From Lachnospiraceae bacterium (lineage in GTDB: Bacteria > Bacillota > Clostridia > Lachnospirales > Lachnospiraceae): DNA of 32,806 nt. The translations under genes and the position numbers were made by a program. Under the pieces are notes generated by a model. The model was not told where the DNA came from. It did no database searches and saw nothing but the letters and a program-made list of their open reading frames with translations. Position 1 is the stretch's first letter, and the number at the start of each line of letters is the position of its first letter. The DNA is taken from assembly GCA_017467805.1 (NCBI GenBank), contig JAFUKJ010000121.1, forward strand, positions 1-32,806, written 5' to 3'. Below, piece by piece: positions 18,372 to 25,751 of the stretch.

Positions 18372-19068
18372 AGTTAAATTTTCAAAATATGGTGCCTTAA
18401 GATTTATCGGACACCTTGATGTTATGCGCTTTTTCCAGAAAGCAATCTGACGAGCAGGGATTGATATTGCATATTCAAGTTGCTTTAGACATCATCAGAT
18501 TATGTCCTTTTCCAAGCCTCTTGGTATTGGCTTAGAGAGTAATGGCGAATACATGGATATTGAGGTGAATTCTGTTACAAGTGCTACCGAAATGTTAAAG
18601 CAGTTTAACGAACAGATGGTAGAAGGCATTGAAGTTCTTGAAATCAAGCTTTTGCCTGAAGGTGCAGGAAATGCTATGGCAAGTGTCGCAGCTGCCACCT
18701 ATACAATTCGTTTTAGAGAAGGCTATGAACCAAGCTTTGACTATGCTTCTAAGCTTGATGAATTCTTTGCACAAGACGAGATTGTTGTAACAAAGCAGAC
18801 AAAGAGAAGTGAATCTACCTTCGATATGAAGCCTTCTATTTATGACTGTCATATGGCTGATAATGGTAAGGATATTTCGATTACAGTAGATTGCAGCAGT
18901 GCGGGAAATATTAAGCCAAGCTTGGTAATGAAGGCATTTTATGAGAAAAATGGCGCCCAGCTTAATGAGCTTGCACTTTTAGTAACGCGAGAAGAAACCT
19001 ATACAAATCTTGGTGATGAAGAGAACCGTAAGCTGGTTCCTTTAGGACAGGTTGGAGACGATTTTTAA
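18361..19068 (+). pseudogene. TIGR03936 (DUF2344) radical-SAM-linked protein, interrupted by an in-frame TGA
   Basis: The frame opens at ATG 18361, overlapping the previous gene by 11 nt, with the expected N-terminus (KLRVKFSKYGALRFIGHLDV). Codon 30 (18448-18450) is TGA where the family has Arg in FQKAIRRAG; the next codon is CGA, so one C-to-T change would explain it. Beyond the stop the frame stays open to TAA 19066-19068, a 235-codon total of normal length. Just after it, CFRHHQIMSF stands where G-F-S/N-P-H is usual, so several conserved residues also differ. Options: a recent nonsense mutation, a sequencing or consensus error, or restart at ATG 18502 giving a 188-residue truncated protein. 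An ordinary TGA stop in coaD argues against genome-wide reassignment. Confidence 0.8.
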
Positions 19069-20258
19069 TGACGGATGCAAAGCTTGTAATTACAAGATAT
19101 CAAGAAGGTGTTTTATCCTTTGTTATAAATAATAATCGCATGGAGTCAGTCGCTTTTTCAAGACAGAGTGAGAGAGGAAGCATAGGAGATATCTATGTTG
19201 CAAAGGTTGTTAATGTAGTACCTCATTTGAATGCGGCATTTATTGATTATATGCCAGGGAAAAAGGGATTTTTACCTTTGGATAAATATGTGCCAGTTCT
19301 AACCAATCGTGAATATAACGGCAAGCTGGTCGCAGGAGATGAAGTGCTAGTACAGTTAGAGAAAGAGGCGGTTCGCACTAAGGAGCCTGTTTTTACACTG
19401 AATTTATCCTTAGCAGGGAATTACTGTGTGGTAACAAATGCAGATACCAAGAAAGGCATTTCCAATAAAGTAGCAAAGAAGTGGAAGGATGCGCTTTTTG
19501 AAGCAGTGCCTAAGGACATTCCTTATGGCATTGTGGTACGAACGAATGCAGGCAGACTTGCAGAGGAGAATCAGCTCCAGGCTTTTGCAGATGAATGTAA
19601 GCTTTTGTCTGATGAGATGAAGCAGCTATTGCAGAACAGTCGTCATAGAACCTGCTATAGTTGTGTGCGTAAGGCGGCAAGCGAATATCTGGCACAGGTG
19701 TGTGATAACAGTCATGCGGAATTTTCTGAGATTGTGACAGATGATGAGGACTTATTTGCTGAACTGAAGGCTTATTTGGCTGCAAATATGCCTCAATATC
19801 TTTCTATGCTTCGTTTATATACAGACGTTTCCTATTCGATGCAGAAGCTATATGGTGTTGAGACTAAGCTTGGAGAGCTGTTGGATAAAAGGGTTTGGAT
19901 GAAATCGGGAGCATACCTTGTTATAGAACAGACAGAAGCCATGTATGTGGTGGATGTGAATTCAGGTAAGAATATTTCGGGTAAGGAAAACGAGGAATAT
20001 ATCTATAAGATTAATCTTGAAGCAGCCACGGAGACTATGCGCCAGATACGTTTGAGAAACCTTTCGGGTATTATTATTGTAGACTTTTTGAATATGAAGA
20101 GTCAGGAGAAGCAGGAAGCACTTTTGAGAGAATTGCGAGAACTTGCAGGGCAGGATAAGATTTATACAAATGTTGTAGATATGACTCCATTAGGACTTGT
20201 AGAGATTACCAGAAAGAAAACAAAGCCGATTCTTGCACAGCAGCTTAAGGCATTTTAA
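19068..20258 (+). CDS. rng: RNase E/G family ribonuclease, short form
   Basis: 396 residues; its ATG shares the last A of the TAA of the preceding frame (TAATG). An S1-like domain lies about residues 35-110 (GSIGDIYVAKVVNVVPHLNAAF..). The DNase I-like catalytic region shows AMYVVDVNSGKNISG with D296, and IIIVDFLNM with D339, corresponding to the two Mg-binding Asp residues of RNase E (D303, D346). The protein stops at TRKKTKPILAQQLKAF, before the CPxC zinc link that connects subunits in RNase E/G, so the zinc-link and small domain are missing. It probably acts in rRNA or mRNA 5'-end processing. Fits the TIGR03960/TIGR03936/RNase G conserved context. Confidence 0.9.
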   Translation: MTDAKLVITRYQEGVLSFVINNNRMESVAFSRQSERGSIGDIYVAKVVNVVPHLNAAFIDYMPGKKGFLPLDKYVPVLTNREYNGKLVAGDEVLVQLEKEAVRTKEPVFTLNLSLAGNYCVVTNADTKKGISNKVAKKWKDALFEAVPKDIPYGIVVRTNAGRLAEENQLQAFADECKLLSDEMKQLLQNSRHRTCYSCVRKAASEYLAQVCDNSHAEFSEIVTDDEDLFAELKAYLAANMPQYLSMLRLYTDVSYSMQKLYGVETKLGELLDKRVWMKSGAYLVIEQTEAMYVVDVNSGKNISGKENEEYIYKINLEAATETMRQIRLRNLSGIIIVDFLNMKSQEKQEALLRELRELAGQDKIYTNVVDMTPLGLVEITRKKTKPILAQQLKAF

Positions 20259-20296
20259 GAGGACTTGAAGAATTTTATAAATTTTTACAACAAATG

Positions 20297-20325
20297 TTGA
20301 CAGTTCAAAGATTTGATGATAATAT
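20297..20325 (+). promoter_or_regulatory. Sigma-A promoter of rplU-prp-rpmA
   Basis: TTGACA (20297-20302), a 17-bp spacer and TAATAT (20320-20325). Transcription would start near 20332, giving a leader of about 75 nt ahead of rplU. Confidence 0.85.
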
Positions 20326-20331
20326 TTATGA

Positions 20332-20374
20332 GTATGCCGCATAACGAGGTATAAGTGCGCATTTTTGCGACACC
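20332..20374 (+). promoter_or_regulatory. Putative L21 leader RNA (ribosomal protein autoregulation)
   Basis: Two small helices in the rplU leader: TATG (20333-20336) with CATA (20340-20343), and GTGCGCA (20355-20361) with TGCG A CAC (20366-20373, one A bulge). Rfam has an L21 leader family in Firmicutes; the position right before rplU supports the idea but I could not match its consensus by eye. Confidence 0.5.
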
Positions 20375-20407
20375 AAAGTTAGCGAGTAATTATTTAGGAG
20401 GTGCAAT

Positions 20408-20713
20408 ATGTACGCAATTATTGCAACAGGTGGAAAGCAGTACAAGGTTTCCGAGGGAGATGTAATCAAGGTTGAAAAGCTTGAGAACGAAGTTGGAAGC
20501 ACTGTAACTTTTGACAAAGTTATTGCTGTTAGCAATGATTCTCTTAAGGTTGGCGATGACGTAGCTAAGGCTACTGTAACTGCAACTGTTATGGAGCAGG
20601 GAAGAGGCAAGAAGGTTATCGTTTACAAGTATAAGAGAAAGACAGGCTATCACAAGAAGAACGGTCATAGACAAGCATACACTCAGGTTAAGATTGAAAA
20701 GATCAACGCTTAA
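20408..20713 (+). CDS. rplU: 50S ribosomal protein L21
   Basis: 101 residues. [18 protein letters not shown] at the N-terminus and the C-terminal [16 protein letters not shown].. are diagnostic for bL21. It binds 23S rRNA early in 50S assembly. AGGAGGTG lies 4 nt before the ATG, a very strong SD. First gene of the rplU-prp-rpmA operon. Confidence 0.98.
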   Translation: MYAIIATGGKQYKVSEGDVIKVEKLENEVGSTVTFDKVIAVSNDSLKVGDDVAKATVTATVMEQGRGKKVIVYKYKRKTGYHKKNGHRQAYTQVKIEKINA

Positions 20714-20729
20714 TTGATGGTTATTGATT

Positions 20730-21059
20730 ATGACTACGATTACAATTTATAAATCTGATAATAATCTATACAAGGGTTTTACATGTAAGGGACACGCAGG
20801 ATTCGCCAATTCTGGTAAGGATATTGTTTGCGCATCTGTATCAGTACTTGTTATCAACACATTGAACTCCATGGATGAACTTGTTCATGAGGAGATGGAT
20901 GTGAAGAGTGATGAGAACACAGGATATATTGAGTGTCGTTTTCCAAAGGAAATCAGCGAGCAGTCAAAGCTTTTGATGGATTCAATGATATTGGGTTTAA
21001 CAGACATTGTAAATTTGTACGGTAAGAAATATTTGAAACTCAGATTTGAGGAGGTGTAA
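20730..21059 (+). CDS. prp: Ribosomal-processing cysteine protease Prp (YsxB family)
   Basis: 109 residues from the ATG at 20730 (a TTG two codons upstream is less likely). Catalytic His22 ([12 protein letters not shown]) and Cys34 (DIVCASVS) are at the positions described for Prp. It cleaves the N-terminal extension of L27 after the LQFF-type motif, a step essential in Firmicutes that retain the extension; the next gene, rpmA, encodes just such an L27. The rpmA SD lies inside the last codons of prp. SD before prp is weak (GATGG). Confidence 0.95.
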   Translation: MTTITIYKSDNNLYKGFTCKGHAGFANSGKDIVCASVSVLVINTLNSMDELVHEEMDVKSDENTGYIECRFPKEISEQSKLLMDSMILGLTDIVNLYGKKYLKLRFEEV

Positions 21060-21063
21060 GACC

Positions 21064-21348
21064 ATGATGAAATTAAACCTTCAGTTTTTTGCTCATAAGA
21101 AGGGAGTAGGTTCTACTAAGAACGGTAGAGATTCCGAGTCTAAGAGATTAGGTGCAAAAAGAGCAGACGGTCAGTTCGTAAAGGCAGGTAACATTTTATA
21201 TAGACAGCGTGGAACAAAGATTCATCCAGGTGTCAATGTAGGACGTGGCGGAGATGATACATTATTCGCATTAGTTGATGGTGTACTCAGATTCGAAAGA
21301 AAGGGAAGAGATAAGAAACAGGCTTCCGTATATCCTGTAGAGAAATAA
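21064..21348 (+). CDS. rpmA: 50S ribosomal protein L27 with cleavable N-terminal extension
   Basis: 94 residues from ATG 21064 (a second ATG is adjacent); GAGGAGGTG at 21048-21056, within prp, gives 7 nt spacing. [20 protein letters not shown] carries the Prp site: cleavage after QFF exposes AHKKG as the mature N-terminus, which reaches towards the peptidyl-transferase centre. The rest ([17 protein letters not shown]) is standard bL27. A terminator follows. Confidence 0.97.
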   Translation: MMKLNLQFFAHKKGVGSTKNGRDSESKRLGAKRADGQFVKAGNILYRQRGTKIHPGVNVGRGGDDTLFALVDGVLRFERKGRDKKQASVYPVEK

Positions 21349-21381
21349 TTAGCAGGGTAATTTGTTTACGAATGTGTTAAG

Positions 21382-21407
21382 GGCTTCAGGGACACCTGAA
21401 GCCTTTT
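21382..21407 (+). terminator. Intrinsic terminator after rpmA
   Basis: A perfect 9-bp stem, GGCTTCAGG (21382-21390) with CCTGAAGCC (21395-21403), a GACA loop and TTTT. Confidence 0.9.
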
Positions 21408-21411
21408 GTAT

Positions 21412-21485
21412 GTACACAAGCGCATAATGAAATGGGTGGCTTTGCCACCTGCGCTTGGTACGACAAGCAAGCTTGAGCTTGCTTG
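21412..21485 (+). repeat. Two-part structured intergenic element between rpmA and obg
   Basis: A long helix: GTAC, a bulged A, CAAGCGCA (21412-21424) pairs with TGCGCTTGGTAC (21450-21461), about 12 bp. Inside, GGTGGC (21435-21440), loop TTT, GCCACC (21444-21449) forms a second helix stacked on the 3' side, leaving a 10-nt 5' bulge. A separate perfect 9-bp hairpin follows: CAAGCAAGC (21464-21472), loop TTGA, GCTTGCTTG (21477-21485). No T-run follows. It fills most of the gap between the rpmA terminator and obg; no known RNA family was recognised. Confidence 0.65.
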
Positions 21486-21523
21486 ATTAGAACTTCAATT
21501 AAGCAGTAGCCATGGAGGGAATT

Positions 21524-22816
21524 ATGTTTGCAGATAGAGCGAAAATATATGTAAGAAGCGGAAAAGGTGGAGACGGTCACGTTTCCTTCAGAAGAGAAAA
21601 ATATGTTCCAAACGGTGGTCCTGATGGGGGCGACGGTGGACATGGCGGAAGTGTAATTTTTGAAGTGGACGAAGGTATGAATACCTTGGTAAATTACCGC
21701 CATGTTAGAAAGTATTGCGCTGAGGACGGCGAGAACGGCGGTAAGAAGAATTGCCGTGGTAAGAACGGAGAAGATATTATCCTTAAGGTTCCAGAGGGAA
21801 CAGTTATTAAGGAGTTCGAGTCAGGTAAGGTTATTGCAGATATGTCATGTGATAATCGCAGATTTGTTATTTTATCAGGCGGTAAGGGTGGAAATGGTAA
21901 TCAGCATTATGCAACATCTACCATGCAGGCACCTAAGTATGCACAGCCTGGTCAGCCAGCCAAGGAACTTGAGTTGTTCCTTGAGTTAAAGGTAATTGCA
22001 GATGTTGGTTTGGTAGGATATCCTAATGTTGGTAAGTCTACTTTATTATCCCGCGTTACAAATGCGAGACCAAAGATTGCAAATTATCACTTTACAACCT
22101 TGAATCCTAACCTTGGTGTCGTTGATTTAGATGGCAAGAAGGGATTTGTTATTGCAGATATCCCAGGATTAATTGAAGGTGCTTCAGAAGGAGTTGGTCT
22201 TGGACATGAGTTCTTAAGACACATTGAGAGAACTAAGGTCCTGATTCATTTGGTGGATGCAGCTTCTACAGAGGGAAGAGACCCTATTGAAGACATCTAT
22301 GCGATTAATAAGGAGTTAGAAGCTTATAATGCAGATATCGTGAACAGACCACAGGTTATTGCTGCGAACAAGATTGATGCCATTTATACAGAAGATGGCG
22401 AAGATCCAGTGGCAAAGCTTCGCAGTGAATTTGAGCCAAAGGGAATCAAGGTATTTCCAATTTCAGCAGTTTCAGGAAAGGGTCTAAATGAGTTGCTCTA
22501 TTGTGTAAGCGACATGCTTGCAGAGATTAATGAAGCACCGACAGTATTTGAGCCTGAGTTTATTCCTGATGTTGATATTGTAACAGGCAATGAGCCATAT
22601 ACAGTTGAATATGATGAAAAGGCAAATGAGTATGTAGTAGAAGGACCTAGAATCGAGAAGATGCTTGGTTATACCAACCTTGAGTCAGAGAGAGGATTTA
22701 AGTTCTTCCAGGATTTCCTTAAGGATAATGGAATTTTGGACGAGCTTGAGGCTCTTGGAATCGAAGAAGGTGCGACTGTTCGTATGTACGGTCTTGCTTT
22801 TAATTACTATAAATAA
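21524..22816 (+). CDS. obg: GTPase Obg (CgtA)
   Basis: 430 residues from ATG 21524 (GGAGG 5 nt upstream; ATG 21512 precedes this SD). Glycine-rich OBG fold (GKGGDGHVSFRREKYVPNGG, GGNGNQHYATSTMQAPKYA), then the G domain with P-loop GYPNVGKST, ADIPGLIEGASEGVGLG and the NKID specificity motif, and a C-terminal OCT domain. Obg binds the 50S subunit and couples GTP state to ribosome assembly and stress responses. It follows rpmA, its classical neighbour, but is separated from it by a terminator and a structured element. Confidence 0.97.
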   Translation: MFADRAKIYVRSGKGGDGHVSFRREKYVPNGGPDGGDGGHGGSVIFEVDEGMNTLVNYRHVRKYCAEDGENGGKKNCRGKNGEDIILKVPEGTVIKEFESGKVIADMSCDNRRFVILSGGKGGNGNQHYATSTMQAPKYAQPGQPAKELELFLELKVIADVGLVGYPNVGKSTLLSRVTNARPKIANYHFTTLNPNLGVVDLDGKKGFVIADIPGLIEGASEGVGLGHEFLRHIERTKVLIHLVDAASTEGRDPIEDIYAINKELEAYNADIVNRPQVIAANKIDAIYTEDGEDPVAKLRSEFEPKGIKVFPISAVSGKGLNELLYCVSDMLAEINEAPTVFEPEFIPDVDIVTGNEPYTVEYDEKANEYVVEGPRIEKMLGYTNLESERGFKFFQDFLKDNGILDELEALGIEEGATVRMYGLAFNYYK

Positions 22817-22861
22817 TAATTTAGATACATCGCCGATACAATTGGCAGAATGAGAGGAAAT

Positions 22862-23152
22862 ATGACAAGCAAACAGAGATCTTATCTTAAGGGATTAGCA
22901 ATGAACATTGACCCTGTATTTCAGATTGGAAAGTCTTCTGTAACACCAGAGAATGTTGAAGCTATTTCAGAGGTATTTAACACTAGAGAGTTAGTAAAGA
23001 TTGCAGTATTGAAGAACTGCATCGATGACCCAAAGGAGATTGCGAATGTAATCGCAGAGCGTACACATTCACAGGTTGTTCAGGTCATTGGTAAGAAGAT
23101 TGTATTATATAAGCCATTTAAGGAGAATCAGAAGATTATTCTTCCAAAGTAA
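22862..23152 (+). CDS. yhbY: CRS1/YhbY-family RNA-binding protein
   Basis: 96 residues from ATG 22862 (GAGAGG just upstream; an in-frame ATG at 22850 is part of the SD region). MTSKQRSYLKGLAMNIDPVFQIGKSSVTPENVEAI and ELVKIAVLKNC are typical of the KH-like CRM domain; the canonical GxxG loop reads GKSS. Known members bind pre-50S particles. Context between obg and nadD matches many Firmicutes. Confidence 0.95.
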   Translation: MTSKQRSYLKGLAMNIDPVFQIGKSSVTPENVEAISEVFNTRELVKIAVLKNCIDDPKEIANVIAERTHSQVVQVIGKKIVLYKPFKENQKIILPK

Positions 23153-23201
23153 GGATAGTATTTTACTTTTGTAATCTGAAGCGGAAAGGCTGGTGTCTTC
23201 T

Positions 23202-23819
23202 ATGAAGGATATATCCGTTATACAAAAGATTGGCATCATGGGTGGGACCTTTAATCCGATTCACAATGGGCATATTCAGCTGGCAAAGTGTGCATATGAA
23301 ACATTGAAGCTGGATAAGGTGTTATTCATGCCAAGTGGCAACTCTTATCTAAAGAAAAATGTCTTGGCAACAGAGCATAGAGTAGCGATGACAAAGGCTG
23401 CGATTGCAGAATATCCCTGTTTTGAATTGTCCTTGGAGGAAGCCAATCGCGAAGGGAATACTTATACCTATGATACTTTACAGCGTTTGACCAGTGCGCA
23501 TCCTGATGCAAAATATTACTTTATCTTAGGGGCGGATTCCCTGCTATATATTGATAAGTGGGTAAAGCCTGAGGTCATTTTCGAATTGTGTACGTTAGTG
23601 TGTGCAGTACGCAATGATAGCGATATGAGTGTATTGCGTCGTAAGGGTGACGAGTTGGAGCAGAAGGGCGCTAAGATTATTTACTTGAATATGGATAAGA
23701 TAGATATATCTTCGACAGCGATTCGTGAAGGTGTAAGACAGGGAAGCGATATCTCTGCCATGGTACCTGAAACGGTGCTTAGATATATAAAGCAGGAGCA
23801 TTTATATGAAGAAGATTAA
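23202..23819 (+). CDS. nadD: Nicotinate-nucleotide adenylyltransferase NadD
   Basis: 205 residues from ATG 23202. The nucleotidyltransferase motif GGTFNPIHNGH is near residues 14-24 and ISSTAIREGVR near the C-terminus. It converts nicotinate mononucleotide and ATP to deamido-NAD. A GTG three codons upstream lies too near the SD (GGAAAGG). The 3' end overlaps yqeK by 14 nt, implying coupled translation, the usual nadD-yqeK-rsfS arrangement of Firmicutes. Confidence 0.96.
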   Translation: MKDISVIQKIGIMGGTFNPIHNGHIQLAKCAYETLKLDKVLFMPSGNSYLKKNVLATEHRVAMTKAAIAEYPCFELSLEEANREGNTYTYDTLQRLTSAHPDAKYYFILGADSLLYIDKWVKPEVIFELCTLVCAVRNDSDMSVLRRKGDELEQKGAKIIYLNMDKIDISSTAIREGVRQGSDISAMVPETVLRYIKQEHLYEED

Positions 23820-24396
23820 AAAGTACCTGAAGAAAGAATTAACCAAGGAAAGATATCATCATACAGAGGGTGTTGCTTATACTGCAGTTGCAATGGCAAT
23901 GCGATATAATCCTGACACTAGCAATTCTGAGTTTGCACAGAAGGCAATGCTTGCAGGAATGCTGCATGATTGTGCTAAGTGCATGGATAATGATGAGAAG
24001 CTTCGTATTTGTGATAAATATAAGATACCTTATTCTGAGATAGAGAAGGAAAATGCATTCCTTTTGCATGGAAAGGTAGGCGCTCATATTGCCAGAAATG
24101 AATTTGAGATAGAGGATGAAGATATCCTTAATGCAATTATCTGGCATACAACAGGAAGACCTGGAATGTCGCTCTTAGAGAAGATTGTCTTTATTGCTGA
24201 TTATATTGAACCATCGAGAAAGCCTCTTCCTGAAATGGATGAGATACGTCAGCTGGCATTTATTGATATTGATGCAGCGTTGGTTAAGATATTAGCAAAT
24301 ACCTTGAATTATCTTGAGAAGAAGAATGAACCATTGGACCCTATGACACAGGAGACATATGATTATTATATTGCTTCCAAAGAGAAGAAAGTATAA
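23806..24396 (+). CDS. yqeK: HD-domain hydrolase YqeK (bis-(5'-nucleosyl)-tetraphosphatase, symmetrical type)
   Basis: 196 residues. Metal-binding H18/H19 (RYHHTEGVA), H54-D55 (MLHDCAKC), a further His in HGKVGAHIA and HTTGRPGMS, and ADYIEPSRKPLPEM carry the HD-family signature. Family members hydrolyse diadenosine tetraphosphate to ADP; this is known for the family and inferred here. Start overlaps nadD and the stop is followed by rsfS after 30 bp. Confidence 0.93.
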   Translation: MKKIKKYLKKELTKERYHHTEGVAYTAVAMAMRYNPDTSNSEFAQKAMLAGMLHDCAKCMDNDEKLRICDKYKIPYSEIEKENAFLLHGKVGAHIARNEFEIEDEDILNAIIWHTTGRPGMSLLEKIVFIADYIEPSRKPLPEMDEIRQLAFIDIDAALVKILANTLNYLEKKNEPLDPMTQETYDYYIASKEKKV

Positions 24397-24426
24397 TCGG
24401 GCATGTAGAGAAAGGCTGGTAGATGT

Positions 24427-24774
24427 ATGAATAGAAAAGAAGTGTTACAGCTTATTATAGATGCATTAGAAGATAAGAAGGCTGAGAATATTCAAATCAT
24501 TGATATTCATGAGGTGTCTTCGGTTGCAGATTGCTTTGTGATTACACATGGTAATAATAAAAGCCAGGTACAGGCTTTGGCTGATAATGTGCTTGAGAAG
24601 CTTGCAAAGGCTGGAATGCATGAAAGACAGACAGAAGGTTATGCGAATGCTAACTGGATACTGTTGGATTATTATGACATTGTTATCCATATCTTTGACA
24701 GAGAGAGTCGTAACTTCTATGACTTAGAGAGAATCTGGAGAGATGGAAAGACAATGAATGTTGAAGAAATGTAG
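24427..24774 (+). CDS. rsfS: Ribosomal silencing factor RsfS
   Basis: 115 residues, family length. ADCFVITHGNNKSQVQALADNV, GYANANWILLDYYDIVIHIF and REFYDLERIW-like FYDLERIWRD are the family core. RsfS binds L14 and blocks joining of the 30S subunit during starvation. Last gene of the obg-yhbY-nadD-yqeK-rsfS run; a strong terminator follows and lexA is convergent. Confidence 0.95.
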   Translation: MNRKEVLQLIIDALEDKKAENIQIIDIHEVSSVADCFVITHGNNKSQVQALADNVLEKLAKAGMHERQTEGYANANWILLDYYDIVIHIFDRESRNFYDLERIWRDGKTMNVEEM

Positions 24775-24789
24775 AATATGTATACAATG

Positions 24790-24823
24790 AAGAGCGTTGA
24801 TTTGTGAAGAATCAACGCTCTTT
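24790..24823 (+). terminator. Intrinsic terminator between rsfS and lexA
   Basis: A 13-bp perfect stem, AAGAGCGTTGATT (24790-24802) with AATCAACGCTCTT (24810-24822), loop TGTGAAG, then TT. It serves rsfS and could also stop the convergent lexA transcript. Confidence 0.9.
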
Positions 24824-24854
24824 GTGTATCCAAAACAAAATATCTGATGCATTA

Positions 24855-25472
24855 TTAATGGAACAAACGAAAGACACCATATACCTTACCTAAGATATCT
24901 ACATCATCAAGAATGATAGGCTCCATTGTGTCGTTCTCAGGCTGTAAGCGGATATGACCATCCTCCTTATAAAAGGTCTTAACAGTAGCAGAGTCGTCAA
25001 CTAAAGCAACTACTGTGTCACCATTTCTAGCAGTATTACATGCCTGAACAAAAATCTGGTCTCCATTAAAGATACCTGCATTAATCATACTGTCGCCCTT
25101 AACCTTAAGTACAAAGGACTCACCTGCTGGAACCATCTCTGTAGGAATAGGGAAGTAACCCTCGATATTCTGCTCTGCAAGAATCGGCTGACCTGCTGCA
25201 ACAGTACCAACAATCGGAATACTAGCCATCTCGTGACGAACCATCTGGAAGCTGTCGTCCATAATCTCAATCGCACGAGGCTTGGTAGGGTCACGTCTGA
25301 TATAACCGTTCTTCTCCAAGGTCTCCAGATGAGAGTGAACGGAAGAGGTAGACTTCAAATTAACTGCTTCACAAATCTCACGAACTGCTGGTGGATAACC
25401 TTTCTTCAAAATCTCTGCCTTAATATATTCTAAAATCTCACTTTGCTTAGCTGTAATCTTGCCATAGCCCAT
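24855..25472 (-). CDS. lexA: SOS repressor LexA
   Basis: 205 residues. N-terminal winged helix (GKITAKQSEILEYIKAEI..; YPPAVREICEAVNLKSTSSV) and the C-terminal autocleavage domain: VAAG with cleavage between A93 and G94, catalytic S128 (GDSM) and K165 (TVKTFYKE). RecA-stimulated self-cleavage relieves repression of the SOS regulon. AAGGAGG lies 8 nt upstream on the minus strand. It is divergent to yneA, as in Bacillus lexA/yneA. Confidence 0.97.
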   Translation of the reverse strand: MGYGKITAKQSEILEYIKAEILKKGYPPAVREICEAVNLKSTSSVHSHLETLEKNGYIRRDPTKPRAIEIMDDSFQMVRHEMASIPIVGTVAAGQPILAEQNIEGYFPIPTEMVPAGESFVLKVKGDSMINAGIFNGDQIFVQACNTARNGDTVVALVDDSATVKTFYKEDGHIRLQPENDTMEPIILDDVDILGKVYGVFRLFH

Positions 25473-25589
25473 ATGTAAAACCTCCTTATAAATCTATAAA
25501 ACTTAGTATCTATACAATGAAACAAACGATCAAATAGTTATCGTCTGTTCGATGCTTAGAAATCTTATGTAATTATAATAACACACGTG

Positions 25590-25618
25590 TTTTGGAAAAG
25601 CAAACATATATTCCAAAA
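25590..25618. repeat. Inverted repeat in the lexA-yneA intergenic region
   Basis: TTTTGGAA (25590-25597) and TTCCAAAA (25611-25618) are exact reverse complements with a 13-bp spacer. Next to it ACACGTGT (25583-25590) is a perfect 8-bp palindrome. They lie just upstream of the region where lexA transcription should begin (TATAAT on the minus strand at 25572-25577). Could be an operator; not the usual LexA sequence. Confidence 0.6.
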
Positions 25619-25635
25619 ATTTGTTCGTTTTCCTA

Positions 25636-25664
25636 TTGACATACAAACGAACGTTCTGTATAAT
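25636..25664 (+). promoter_or_regulatory. Consensus promoter of yneA with a GAACGTTC palindrome in its spacer
   Basis: TTGACA (25636-25641), exactly 17 bp and TATAAT (25659-25664) match the sigma-A consensus in full. The spacer contains CGAACGTTC with the palindrome GAACGTTC (25649-25656), and GTTCG/CGAAC pentamers recur at 25547, 25623, 25681 and 25694 (GTTCGAAC). A repressor bound there would block RNA polymerase, as expected of LexA, but half-site spacing differs from CGAACRNRYGTTYC. Confidence 0.8.
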
Positions 25665-25751
25665 CAAAGCATAAACAAGTGTTCGGAAAGAATGTTCGAA
25701 CGATGTTTGGGTTACGAAGGATGAATGGTTATGAAGGTGAGGGTATCGTTT

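Noticed and set aside
18448-18450. TGA as a selenocysteine codon
   Set aside because: The aligned residue in the family is Arg, not Cys, and I found no convincing SECIS-type hairpin just downstream (only a 3-bp stem).
21702-21989. 95-residue open frame inside obg
   Set aside because: Arg/Leu/Ser-rich shadow of the obg frame with no SD.
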